A DNA stretch of 64,000 bases from Adineta vaga. Its lineage: Eukaryota > Rotifera. The position numbers and the translations under genes were made by a program. Below, piece by piece: positions 15,752 through 27,183 of the stretch (positions within the stretch are counted from its first letter, which is position 1; each line of letters opens with the position of its first letter). The notes beneath the pieces were generated by a model that made no database searches, was not told the origin of the DNA, and was given only the letters and a program-made list of their open reading frames with translations. The DNA is taken from assembly GCA_021613535.1 (NCBI GenBank), contig CP075495.1, positions 11,098,001 to 11,162,000 on the forward strand, written 5' to 3'.

Positions 15752-17145
15752 ATTCGTTTTTGTTCCAATGATTACTTGAATATGTTTGTGGAGATGAAAA
15801 ATTTATTCTATGCACACACCTTTAAAGAAAAACGAATGCTTATACATAAAAAAAGGACAACAACAACAGCAAAATATCATTCGACTGTGACCGTGTATGA
15901 TATATGTGACTCAAGGTTATTTCAACGATTTACCTGCCGTTTATGGTAAGAGCAATTCATAGAGGTGAAATCGTTTTTTCTACGAATGATTAACATTTCT
16001 GAGGTAAAAATTTTCCTTTCGGACAAAAATAATGTATGCTAATATTTACTGGTGATCGATATATAAACAAAAAAAGTTATGTAATTATTCACACAACTGC
16101 TTTGGTTTTTTTTGGAAGAAAAAAGAAACTTTCTCTTACATCTTATTTATCTATTGATAAATCAATAGAAAATATTTTTTTTTCTTTAGACTCAAGGATA
16201 ATTTAGTCATCGATGAGATATAGAAAGAGATAGAGAGAGACAGAGAAAGAAGCCCTCTTGTAATACGCCATGTTGCATTGTGTCAGGCATGAACATAATG
16301 TAATATTACTCATATAAACGACATAGACATGGATATTTAGAGACGATCATTCGTCTGTAACGAGCAGGTTGTATGAATAAAGGCAAAAAAAGTGCACTTC
16401 ATATAAAATACAGTTACATTAATAGTTTTGCATTAAAGAAAACGGCAATCATGTATGTTAGGTGTGAAAATGTTGTTCTCTCTAAAGTATTACATACTTT
16501 ATTAATAATGAAATTTGTCAAATAGCAAAGTTCGATTTTTCTTTTTTGTTGACTTTTTATCTATTGATATGCACATCCACAGGTGGGCATGTAATAAACA
16601 TGAGAGAGAAAAAAATGAAACCGACTATACTCGTTGTTGATTATATACAAACTATTTGGTCGAATGATAATTTATAGAGAACACGGAGTCTTCGAAAGTA
16701 TAATTATGAAAGAAGAAATTTAATTAATGAATTAATTATTCGAAGAAAGAGAAAAAAACTTGTCTTTTTTTCTCTTATTCATTTTATTTGAAATATAAGA
16801 ACTTATGTCACTCGTTTTTGCTGTTGATATTTCACTAAGGATAAGATATGCACTAATTAAGAAAGAGGGAAAGAAGAAGAAGAAGAAGAAGAAGAGCAAA
16901 AAGCACATGTATTCAATAGGAACGTTTTTAAAAAAGAAGGCATAACTCAACAAGAAAATAAATAAATATGAATTAGCTAGAAGAAGAATTAGAATAAGAA
17001 ATATATGAGATTTGTTCTAATGAAGAAGAAAACAAGAACGATCAAATCAGCATTTGACTAGTGTTATCAGTTACATGAATATAGATGGAATGAACAGGTA
17101 TATGAAATAAGATTCCTAATTGATTGTCGATTGCTATTGGTGTCT
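15752..17145. other. Intergenic with GA/GAA simple repeats
   Basis: No gene recognised. Contains a purine-rich GATA/GAGA-like stretch (16213-16252), about 470 bp upstream of the peptidase gene, and a (GAA)n tract at 16871-16895. The remainder is AT-rich. Open frames here, for example on the minus strand around 16732-16953, are low-complexity Phe/Lys runs. Confidence 0.55.
16871..16895. repeat. (GAA)n microsatellite
   Basis: About eight consecutive GAA units on the plus strand within purine-rich intergenic DNA downstream of HYOU1. Confidence 0.9.
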
Positions 17146-20100
17146 TTATAATTCTTTATAATCTCCTAGAAAAAAGAAGAAATCATTCATTTGAAAAAAT
17201 TCTTTAAATGTTATACCGTCAGTAGATGTTGCTGTTGTTGTCGTTTCATCAGTAGTAGGAACTTTCGATGTTGTTGTTGTTTTTGGTTTAGGTACAAAAC
17301 GTTGAGCTTTAGTTAAAAGAAGATTCGTTTCACGTTTTAAGGCATTAATTTTTTCATCCATATCTGTTGTTAAATGTTTTGGTGTATCTGTTGGAGTTAA
17401 TTTCGAAAATTCTTGTACTGCATGATCAAGCCATGTCTAAAAATAGTTTTTGAATGAATACAAGAGACAAAACTTTCGTTCATTCACTTACATAAGTATC
17501 TTTAATTAATTTTTCTACATGTTTTATTTCTGAATCTGTAAATGGTTTTTCTTCAATTTTATCTTTCATTGCAAATAAATTACGTGAAACGAGGAGAAAA
17601 TTTTCCGTCATATTTAATGTATCTCGAAGTTCTTGAAGTTTTTTTGGACGTAAATCAACTTCACGTATACGAAGTTTTAATGATTTAGTTAATGTTTTTA
17701 ATTCATCTAACTTTGCTTTCAATGTCTAAAATGAATTCAACAAAACAAATTGAAGAATAAGAATAGATAATTGAATAACATTACTTTAACATCAGCATTG
17801 ATTCCATCATCACCTAACCATGTATCGATTTCAGTTACTTTTTCATTGATTTTTTTCTGTTCCGAAGAAGTTGATGCTTTTTTATATTGTATATCATGTT
17901 CGAGTTTATCACGAATATCATAAATAAAAGTTTCAAGATTATTTTTTGCAGTTGAAAGTGCTGATAATTCATGATCATGTGCATCCAAAGTAGCTAATCT
18001 AAATTATTTGGGTATAAAACGAATTGGAAAAGAAAATGAAATGTTTACTTTTTCAATGAATTAGCTCGAGCATCGGATGTTGGATCAGGATAATCTAAGA
18101 CTTCAATTCGAAATTCTAATGGTTCACGAATAGGACCTGATTTTAATGTTGTATTAGGTGATGTCGTAGTTGTTGATGAATTCGTTGTTGTATTAAGAGT
18201 TGCGTCTGAATTTAAGTTTTTTGATAAAACATGTATATAATCTTTAGGTGAGGTTACCTTTCGTATCTCCGGATTTTGATGCATGCTCATTACTATCTTG
18301 CTCAGCATTATCCTAAAAGTGACAAGCGTCTATCTACATAGATTCTAGATTATAAACACCAATCTTCTTACCTTTGGTGAATCATTTGCACTTTTTGATG
18401 AGAAGAAACTTGAAATTTTACTACCAATTTCTAATTAAAAATGAAATGTCATTAACAGAATGAATTTTCAATCTTCCAAACTTACTTGATAGTGTTGATT
18501 GTTCTTCTTGTAGTTTATTATTATTCTTGTCAGATTCATTATCTTTTCCTCCAAAAACAAATTCCATCTATTTAGAAATAAGAAAAAGAAATATTTTCAA
18601 TGTCAAAATAACATCCGTTTTCTTTTCTTCCCAACATACTCGATCAAGAATGAGAAGAGAACTTTCATCTAATTGAAAATGAGCTCGAACACCTTTTGGT
18701 TCACTAATATTTCGATATTTTTCATATGTTTCGTGTACACCAGTCACATGTATTCGTGTTAATTCAGTTTGTCCAAGTGCACTATAGATAAAGACATTTT
18801 TTCTTTTCTTTGAAAATTCTTCTTTGCTTACCGTTTATCAGTCGTTGAAAGATATGTTAGATTTCCATAATGAATATCAAATGTAAAATCTTCCGTATGC
18901 TTATGAAATGTCATTAATTTTCTATTAGGATAAAGATTATTTCGATCAAATAGTATGCGATCAACACTCTTCTGATCAGAACTATCATCTTGTCGTTCAA
19001 ATTGAACATTGAAAGGATATTGATTTACATCTTTAACAAGAAATTTCTTTACACGATAACCTTTGGAAACTGTTGCAGCTTGATATGCAGCACCTAATGC
19101 AGCAGCTTCATCAGTATTTAAACTTTTTCCGAGTTCAATTCTAAAATAAAGAACAATAAAAAGAAAACAGATAGTTCAAGTTACAAAATTCAACAAACCC
19201 GCCAAGAGCTTTGGTTAATTCACTTTGAATACGTGGAATACGCGTTGAACCACCGAACAAAAGTACTTGTTGAATATCTTTCTATAAAATATTAAAGAAG
19301 AAAGTTTCTTCTTCGAATGAACAGAAGACTCGAAAGTATTTTCTTACTAAAGTAATACCGCTTGTTTGAAAAACTTCTTCAATAGGTTTTTTAACTCTTT
19401 CAAATAGATCTGTACATAGATTTTCAAATTCTTCACGTGTTATTCTTTGTTTAAAATCAATTTCATCGATGAGACCTTCCACTTGTGCTGTATATTCATT
19501 ATTAGCACTTAAGACATGTTTTGCTCGTTCCGATTCACGAAATAATTTTGCTAATGCTTTCGAATTTTTATATAAATCAATTTTCGGATGTTTTTCATGG
19601 AATTTTTTTGCAAAATAATCTCGTAGACGTATTTGAAATTCTAAACCACCTAGATCACGATCAAATGCAACGAATTTAATTGTTACTTGTGGCACTTCTT
19701 CAACGTAACCATGTTCTTTAATTTTAATTATATTATAAGTCGCTATTGTACATGTCGTAGATTGTGAACCCATATCATAGAATAAATACGTCGAACCCGT
19801 AGCATTGAAATCTTTTCGACGAAATATTCCGTAATTTAATGCAACAGCAGCATTATCATTCATTAATTGAAGTAATTTTATATTAGCTAAGTCACATGCA
19901 CGTTTCACTGCCCGTCGTTCCGATTGTGTAAAGTAAGGTGGTACAGTAATAACAGCAGCATCCACGGTTTGTTCAGCAAAATCAGTAGCATATTCACGAG
20001 CTTTTTTCAATATCATAGCAAGAAGTTCTTCGATCGTGTAAGTCGTTTCACTAAGAAAACAACAGTAACAAAATCTATAAATCAATCTCGAGCGAAATAT

Positions 20101-20634
20101 CTGAGACAGTTACCTATCATGTTCGAAAAGAAGTTCACGTGTTTGTGGATTACTTTTTAATTTATAATATGGAAATCGTTTTAAATACTGTTCGATAACA
20201 GGATTATCTAATGATTTACCAACCAATTCACGTAAGTACATATAAGATTGTGCTGGAATTTTATTGGCCTATGTAATTTTCATAAAGGAAAAAGAGTACT
20301 CTTTTTTTTCGAGAAGTAGAAACTCTTCTTACTCGAGATATAGCTGCTTCACCAAATTCGCGATCTTTACCTTTAATAGCAACAATCACTGGTGTTTTTC
20401 GACGACTTTCTCTATTCAATTTCAAATTAAATCATTGTATATAAAATAAATGAAATAAACTGGTAGTATTTACTTATTCAAGGCAATTTCCATTGGTATA
20501 CCTGGTTTCACAACACCAATTTTCATAAATTCAGTTCCAAGATCAACTGACATTACAGCATGACTATCGACGGTTAATATCATCACAGTGGTAAAAAGAA
20601 AAATACTAATAAGATATCTTTTAAAACGGATCAT
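17146..20634 (-). CDS. HYOU1: Hypoxia up-regulated protein 1 (GRP170/ORP150), ER Hsp110-type chaperone
   Basis: ER-lumenal Hsp70-superfamily chaperone and nucleotide-exchange factor for BiP. The ATG at 20634 starts a signal peptide ([19 protein letters not shown]), then [17 protein letters not shown], the first phosphate motif. Later motifs include [61 protein letters not shown] and [14 protein letters not shown], all in the HYOU1 rather than the cytosolic Hsp70 pattern. After the beta-sandwich comes a charged low-complexity loop (about 18560-18130) and a helical C-terminal domain ([19 protein letters not shown], about 17985 onward). A 51-nt intron (17166-17216) precedes the last exon, so the protein ends in GDYKEL, a KDEL-like C-terminus (vertebrate HYOU1 ends NDEL). 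Introns are short throughout. Confidence 0.96.
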
Positions 20635-21798
20635 TATTATGATCTAAGAGAAAAGAATAATTTCAAAAGACACTTTACTCAACATTTCTCTTTTTGTCGA
20701 GACAATGATGTAAAAACTAAAAAGAAATATAGAATCCTATTAAACAGTTATTTATTTCATAAGTATTCTTGACTAATGTTAGAATATTTCTTCTTTAAAA
20801 TGAAGAACTTTTTTTGTTCTACCACATTGTTCTACTATTGTAAACCAATTTGTTTCGTTTGTAGAAAGCTAAAACGTTTATGAAATGAAATGATATAATT
20901 CCATAGCAAGATGTTTAATTCAAATCATCAGTACTACCGAAACTCACTGATTGATTATACCACGTTGAAGTCAGTTCAGTCATGTTTAGGTTGACGGATA
21001 TTATCCACGGACGGCTATCAGAATCGTGAGTATTTATAATAAAAATGAATGGAAAATCGTTGTTTTCGCGATGGAGAAAGGATCATCGAATGGTAGAGTA
21101 TCTCGATTATGCCTAACGTGCTCGTACTAATCAATTTTTATGTTCTCACAATGGAATAGAGATCGAGAAACGTCGTCAGCTATAAAGTGCGATTGTGTAC
21201 AATATTCAAGTTAATGAATGATATCAGTATGCACCTATCCCACTATTGACTGGTGAAATGCATTTCTTTACTTAAAAATAAACCTTTTTATAGTAAAGTC
21301 AATTAATATAATGAGAAAAAAGTAATAATGGTGTATTTCAACTCGGCATACCATCGTTGGTTGATTTGTCTCATTTTTTCATGAGAACTAGTCAACAAAT
21401 AAAATCTTATATCACAACCTCCAATAAAATCATATCACATAGATGGAGTAAGTTAGAATTGTTACTCTCTAATTAACAACACGTTTCCATTATTCTCAGG
21501 TACAAAGAATAACTATCGCGAATATTTTATATGATCAGAACTATCTAAGACTGATATTATTACTTCGATGCACAAAGTTAAGATCATGTCGAATGGATAA
21601 AATATTGTACTTAAAATATTTTCTTACATAAAAATAAAAGCTATATGAGAAGTTCAGAAATTTATCATCGATTCATAGAGAAAATATTTTAATTGTATCC
21701 CTGGATAGCTAAAAATAATAAGCTCTAATGCTATTCAAGTTAGATTAAATTAACGAGCTCAAATCTTTATTTAACACAAGACGTAACAGTAGCAAATG
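20635..21798. other. HYOU1 upstream region, no gene seen
   Basis: About 1.2 kb of AT-rich DNA. Two CCACG pentamers (about 20959 and 21014) are present but not at the spacing of a complete ER-stress element. No open frame of interest. Confidence 0.5.
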
Positions 21799-22137
21799 TA
21801 CCCAGGTCGACAAATCCGATATTGGATCCGATAGGACCCTATAGGATCCAACGTTCCGACAAAATCCTATCGGATTCCTGGTGACGGATCTGTATTGGAT
21901 TCCGTCAGTAGAATTTCCGTCGGAAGCTGCAAATTTTATGAGCGTTCTTTTTAGCTATATTTTATTGTGGTCTTATGGCCACCTGTTGGATCCGTCGAAA
22001 TCCGTTTTTTGGAAACTATAGTATCCTATGTTGGATCCGATAGGATCCGCAACCGACAGAATCCGAAGTGATTCCGTCACCAGGAATCCGATAGAATCCG
22101 GCGTGGGATCCGAGTATCGGATTGGTCGACCTGGGTA
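21799..22137. mobile_element. Palindromic MITE-like element with TA target duplication
   Basis: About 339 bp, visibly richer in GC than its flanks. The ends are inverted repeats: CCCAGGTCGAC (21801-21811) against GTCGACCTGGG (22125-22135), continuing as near-matching AATCCGATA. TA sits at both outer edges, as expected of a Tc1/mariner-type target duplication. An internal 22-bp perfect inverted pair (21867-21888 and 22073-22094) and six GGATCC copies show that almost the whole element except an AT-rich centre (about 21930-21990) folds back on itself. There is no open reading frame, so it would be non-autonomous. Family assignment is inferred from the termini only. Confidence 0.8.
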
Positions 22138-22259
22138 GTAGTGATTTGTCATATAAGATTTCGAAAGGATACTGAAGTGTTAACAGTTTTTATAAAATAC
22201 TCCTCACTGACAATGGGACACATCTTTTCATGAAACTGCGCACAACGGAAGCTTTGAAA

Positions 22260-23045
22260 GCGCACTCACAAAAAACATAATTTATGCCGATAATGAGAAT
22301 TCAGTCGAAGGTTAAATGAGTCAGCTTCGACGAGCGTTATTTATTTAATAAGTTGTTCGTACTTATTGACGCGTATATGTGGATGCATTTTGGTCGAAAT
22401 CTTAAGACGTTTCTTCGTGGATAAATCCTACAGATTATTAGTTCGAATTCTTTACAATATCTATTTTAAATACACCCACTCCCTCTAAAATGCACAACTG
22501 CAGTGCCTGGGTTGGGTTCTAAAAAAAACTGAATCTGCAGTGAAATGACTACTCTACCTGTATGGACTAGAAGTGAAGTTTATAAACTAGAGAATAATTT
22601 ACAGCGAGCGTCTGAGAATAGGCAGATCTACCGAGGGTGGGAGTTGCAGCGGGAGAGTGGGTGTAGAATGAGACTGGATTTGAAGCTGGATAGTGGGAGT
22701 GGATATAAAAGGAACTGAGCTCTACGTTGTATGTATAGCGAGACAAGACCAGCAGGGAAGAACTAATGAAGAGATGCGAAAAAGGATATAGGAGGGGCCT
22801 CAGTACGGAGGAGAAAGAGGTGTGAAAGGCAGGTAACGCGCGCTGATGCAGGGCGGGAAAGGAGGGTGTGAGTATTAGTGAGCAAAAAACTTGAATGATT
22901 TTTTTGTATATAAAGTTGCTAGATATATTTGTCCTACTATCGGCACACGCAAAAAATACCTGTTTCACAGTCGAGGATAAAGTGAGTCGGCGCGACGAGC
23001 GTTACTTGTTGTTACTGTGATCGGAATTAAGATATGTTTCGACAT
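22260..23045. mobile_element. GC-rich purine-biased island between diverged direct repeats
   Basis: Two similar segments lie in direct orientation: about 22260-22345 and about 22941-23015. Each has GCAC-ACRCAAAAAA-like sequence followed by CAGTCGA-GG-TAAA-TGAGTC-GC--CGACGAGCGTTA. Between them is a purine-rich, relatively GC-rich island (22570-22880) containing a TATAAAAGG box near 22701-22709. The arrangement resembles a small terminal-repeat element or an old insertion, but I find no coding domain, no clear TG...CA ends and no target duplication. A minus-strand frame across it (22567-22968) looks non-coding. Confidence 0.4.
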
Positions 23046-23092
23046 TATCTGAAAACTCGTCAGAGCAACAAATAGTTATTGTCGGTTTCGTC

Positions 23093-23141
23093 AACTCCAG
23101 CCGCTGCGCTGTCTCAATGAGTTTTTCGCACGACTGGAGTT
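23093..23141. repeat. Short inverted repeat (hairpin)
   Basis: AACTCCAGCCG (23093-23103) pairs with CGACTGGAGTT (23131-23141) at 10 of 11 positions around a 27-nt loop, directly beyond the right-hand direct repeat. Function unknown. Confidence 0.5.
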
Positions 23142-23298
23142 ATATAATCTTTAATCTCCATATAAATGATGAAAAACACAAGAAAATAAGATGAATAAAA
23201 AACAAATCAAGACATATGTGGTAGACAACGAGAAAATATGCCAAATGAATTAACAGAAAAACAGTTTAATCATTAGCATTAATTCATGCAATGATCGA

Positions 23299-23535
23299 TT
23301 AAGAAATGATTTTAATCTTTTCAATTGCAAAGAAATTTTTTTCAATCATTCGTGATGCTAATAATTGACGTGTTGCTTCCGAATAATTATGTAATCAAAT
23401 TTCCTAAAAAATAAAGTATTAATTCAAATTTTTTGACAAAGATACTCTTCTCTATGTTTACATATGCTGTCACATCCTCTGAAGTTTCTTCGTCAAGATC
23501 ATACTCGCGTTGTTCTTGAGGTAATTTTCGTTATG
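23299..23535 (-). pseudogene. Possible two-exon gene fragment with an in-frame stop
   Basis: On the minus strand an acidic coding-like segment, EQREYDLDEETSEDVTAY (ending 23462), is followed by a GTAAAC donor, a 58-nt intron-like stretch with a T-rich acceptor, and then LHNYSEATRQLLASRM... ending at a TAA (23299-23301). The joined frame meets TGA at 23395-23397, the third codon of the second block, and the first block has no start or acceptor. Residue composition looks protein-coding, so I read it as a decayed fragment. I do not recognise the family. Confidence 0.3.
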
Positions 23536-23664
23536 CATAAGTTTTCAAAATTAGAAAATTTTCAAAAACTGGATATGATATCCGATTATCTTTACAACAG
23601 CTTCTTTCTTAAATTAACATATATTATTGTTAAGAACGGATTTAAACAGTGTCTTAATAATTAA

Positions 23665-25482
23665 AATCTTTTGTTTATCGACAGTGTGTATTTCAGATAA
23701 TAAATTTGAATACAGAGAAAATTATATAATAGGTTGAAGATAGTTTGCACATTACCTTTTTACACGCATATGTGTCAACGGATTAATCTTTTTAAAGAAT
23801 ATTATTAAATTAAAAATGAAAATCTATTTTTCAAAATCATTTTACATATAGTTCAATCAATACACAATATATCTCATTTAATAACGAGAAAATATTACAT
23901 ACTATAACGAAAGAAGAAATCCTAGACGCATTCAATCATGTCTTATTGAATTGTCAATTATTGAAATTATCAATCAAGCATTGATTAACATTCTAAACCA
24001 TGAAAACAACTATTTCTGTGAATATGTCTTATGGTTCCTTCTTCTCTTCCTATATATGTACTTTTCATTGATCTATGTAAAACACTAAATTCTTTTTCTT
24101 GTTCTCTTCAATCGTAGATCTTCCATGAAATATTTACATCGTACATGGATTTTCCCGTTTTATATTGATTAGACATTCGATAAGTGATGACAGGAAAAAA
24201 AACATTATCATTCTGATCAATTCTGTTTTATATCACGTCTTACATTCCTAAGAAGCATAATCCAAGTGAACGTCTTTTTTTTGATAATCGTCTCTCATCT
24301 ATTTATTGTTGTATAAAATGTTGTGTTAGAAAGACGTTATGATAATAATTTCTACGGTTTTCTTTTATTATCACTTCGATTACTATTTATAACTAACAAT
24401 TATTGAACTTCCTCTTCGACATAAAGTATTCTCTTTGGATCGGATAACAATGAAGTAAACACATATTTGACATTACAATCTCATCATGAAAATTTTTAAT
24501 GGCGGCGTCAGGAGTGGTCTGAGAAGAGTTGAGTCCTCCTGGAATGTTTTTTAGTTTTCGTATAAAACTGATAATTCATTTTCTCTACTGTTATAATTGT
24601 ACATTGCGATCGAACCCTCGTTGTTGTATGAAAAATAAAAAACTGTTGAATTCACAGCGTATTTGACTCCTCATTGATGAAATTCAATAGATCTACATGA
24701 ATAAAAGAATACAGGATATGAATATAGATGTATTTTTTTCATCTAGGATTCATCCAATAGGAAAAAATGATTAATCAATACTACCGAGTATTATACTAGA
24801 GGAATGCTAATAGAAATGTAGATATAGAACGTGTTAGCTCCTTTCAAGCGGTGTGTTTATTTCGTTACAGTAAATACGCACACTACTACTTCTTATTAGA
24901 AGAGGAAAGAGAGTGAGAGGAATAGTGATAGAAACTACTGTTAACAGATCGAGTACTGAATCTATGAAAAGAATTTACTTTCACATAATTACTTCAGTGT
25001 CATAAGTTTTTTGTGATAAAAGAAAATTGAATTTGTCTTTATGATATTCAAGAAGATAATAAGAACAGTTAAGACTATCGTTTAAAAATTCCTATTTCAG
25101 TGTTTTTTCTTCTAAATATTCCATGTCTCGTATCACATCTCATATAAAACGATGTGAATCCGCTTTTCTTCCCTTCCAAATAATAAAGACAAATTCAGTA
25201 AACTAAAAGATGCAAATAAAACGTATCTTAATCTTATGCAACTCTATCCGATTAATAGGAAATAAAAGGAATCAATCGTGATAATTTTCTTCAGAAACTA
25301 AAGTAATTTGTCTTCATATGTCTAATATAGAATCACTATTAGTACTTCTTTTTCTTCTTCATCTTTTCTCTCCAGTTAAAATTCGTGTTTTACATTTTGC
25401 TCGAACAATTCTGGTTTGTCTGATCAAATAATACTAATTATAATTCGTTTCTTGTTGTTCTTCTAGTTATATTTTTTTAATA
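23665..25482. other. Intergenic, no gene seen
   Basis: AT-rich. A small GC-rich patch at about 24499-24545 (containing CAGGAG...CTCCTG, with a T6 run just after) stands out but matches no RNA I know. An acceptor-like cttctag near 25466 suggests a 5' UTR intron for the GPCR that follows. Confidence 0.5.
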
Positions 25483-27000
25483 ATGACATTTTCAGTCAAA
25501 AATGAATATAAATATTATGATATGATCAATTTTGCAATGACATCAATCCTATGTGTTGTTTGTATATGTGGTGTGATTGGTAAGAAGAAAATTTTCTTTT
25601 TTTCTGTTAGCTTTAAAGAGACGTTGAAAGAAAATGTCATGATTTAGGTAATACAATTATTCTTGGTATTGGTATTTTAAGACGTAATTATCAAAATAAT
25701 GTGTCGAATTGTTATATTATGAATTTAGCAATAACGGATCTTCTTTTTCTACTTATTTCCGTACCATTAACGACGTATTTATCTGTTAAAAATGTTTGGA
25801 TATTTGGCGAATTTATGTGTAAAATGCATATTTATCTTGCCCATGTATGTACTTTAATACGAATTCAAATTTTTCTTATAAAATTTCTTCTATACAAAAG
25901 GTTCTATTACAAGCAACTTGTTATACATTGGCTGCTATGAGTATCGATCGATATTTGGCTGTTGTACATGATTTTTCCTATCGTCGTTATCGAAAACCAA
26001 AATATGCTTTAATTATATGTATACTTATCTGGATGGGTAAGATAATCTACAATATTTATGTAGAATTCTTGTTAACATCTGGGAAATCAATCGAATGTAA
26101 TGTTTTTTCTTTTTTAGTTTCTTGTATTTTTATGTTTCCATACGATTATCTATTACATACAGATATTGAAAAATCGAACCAGTCATCTGTAGAAATCGAT
26201 TGTACTGTAAATGATAATTCATTTTTTTCATCTTGTTTATTTACATTCGGATTTTATTATGTTTTACCATTGACAATTATTGGTTTATGTTATTCTCGTG
26301 TTTTATTACATGTACGACGTCATGGGACAAAAATTGCTCGACAACTTGTAAGTATTAACACGTCTTTATTCCTCTGTATTTATTAAGCTTTGTTCAATCT
26401 ATTATGAATGACTTATTAGATTATTTTCTGTTATTGCAAGTCAATTCATCAAAAAATAACTACAAAGAATCGTTGATGGATAGAAGCTTTCGTATTCTAT
26501 TCTATGAAATTGCTTTTCAAGCATACTCATTTTGGATGATAAAGTGTAGAATTCACATAGTCTATTTGCAATGGAAACTTGTCTGTAAGGAAGGAAAATA
26601 TTGTTTTACAAAGCTTTTGATATATTTCAACAAGAAATTAGGAGAATACAGTACGAAATTCAATGAATATAAGTTTTGTTAATAGTTCTCACATTTTAAA
26701 TCTAACTACTGTTATTCAATTGTTTAGTCTGGTCAAACATTTCACGCAATGCAATTTAAAAATCGTCGTGTACAACGTACTTTATTAGGTTTAACTCTTG
26801 CTTTTGCACTTTGTTGGTTACCAATACATATTCTTGAATTATTACATTGTTCAAACATTCTTTCATATACATTCTATTTAAAACATGCAGATCTCTTAAC
26901 AGTTACTCGAATCATTGCTCATGGTTTATCATATTTCAATTCATGTCTAAATCCATTTCTTTATGCTATTCTTAATAAAAGTTATTTTTCCAATAGTTAA
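25483..27000 (+). CDS. Rhodopsin-like peptide GPCR (galanin/allatostatin-receptor-like), five exons
   Basis: Exons 25483-25579, 25648-25844, 25901-26036, 26118-26347 and 26728-27000 join in matching phases to 310 residues. TM1 contains GNTIILGI (Asn 1.50), TM2 NLAITDLLFLLISVP (LAxxD), TM3 ends in MSIDRYLAVVH (intact DRY), TM6 has CWLPIHILELLHC and TM7 NSCLNPFLYAILN (NPxxY form). The WIFGEFMCK segment after TM2 carries the conserved disulfide Cys. The pattern is that of galanin/allatostatin/kisspeptin-type receptors; the ligand is unknown. The tail stops about 10 residues after TM7, shorter than usual. The 380-nt fourth intron is the longest and interrupts the third cytoplasmic loop. The gene converges on THOC6, with stops 183 bp apart. 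Confidence 0.9.
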
Positions 27001-27183
27001 TCGATAAAAACAATTTTTCGTAAAACTTGATATAACTAATTTATAATAAGAATGAAATATAAAATTATTTATCATTTTTTTCGATTTGATAGAGTAAATA
27101 TTTAATGAAATGGCTTGTTTTTCTAAATTTACATATTAATTTTTTTAATCAAAAAAATTTAACAAAGAATATCTGAGCAAATT

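Noticed and set aside
15930-15956. Candidate 5' exon (MNCSYHKRQ, donor GTAAAT) of the cysteine peptidase
   Set aside because: Splicing in that phase to the open frame before 15751 creates an immediate stop.
20955-21020. Candidate ER-stress elements upstream of HYOU1
   Set aside because: CCACG pentamers are present but no CCAAT lies nine bases before either, so the ERSE consensus is not met.
22567-22968. 133-codon minus-strand open frame across the GC-rich island
   Set aside because: Composition is Ser/Tyr/Phe-rich without domain, signal or splice logic; it reflects the purine bias of the opposite strand.
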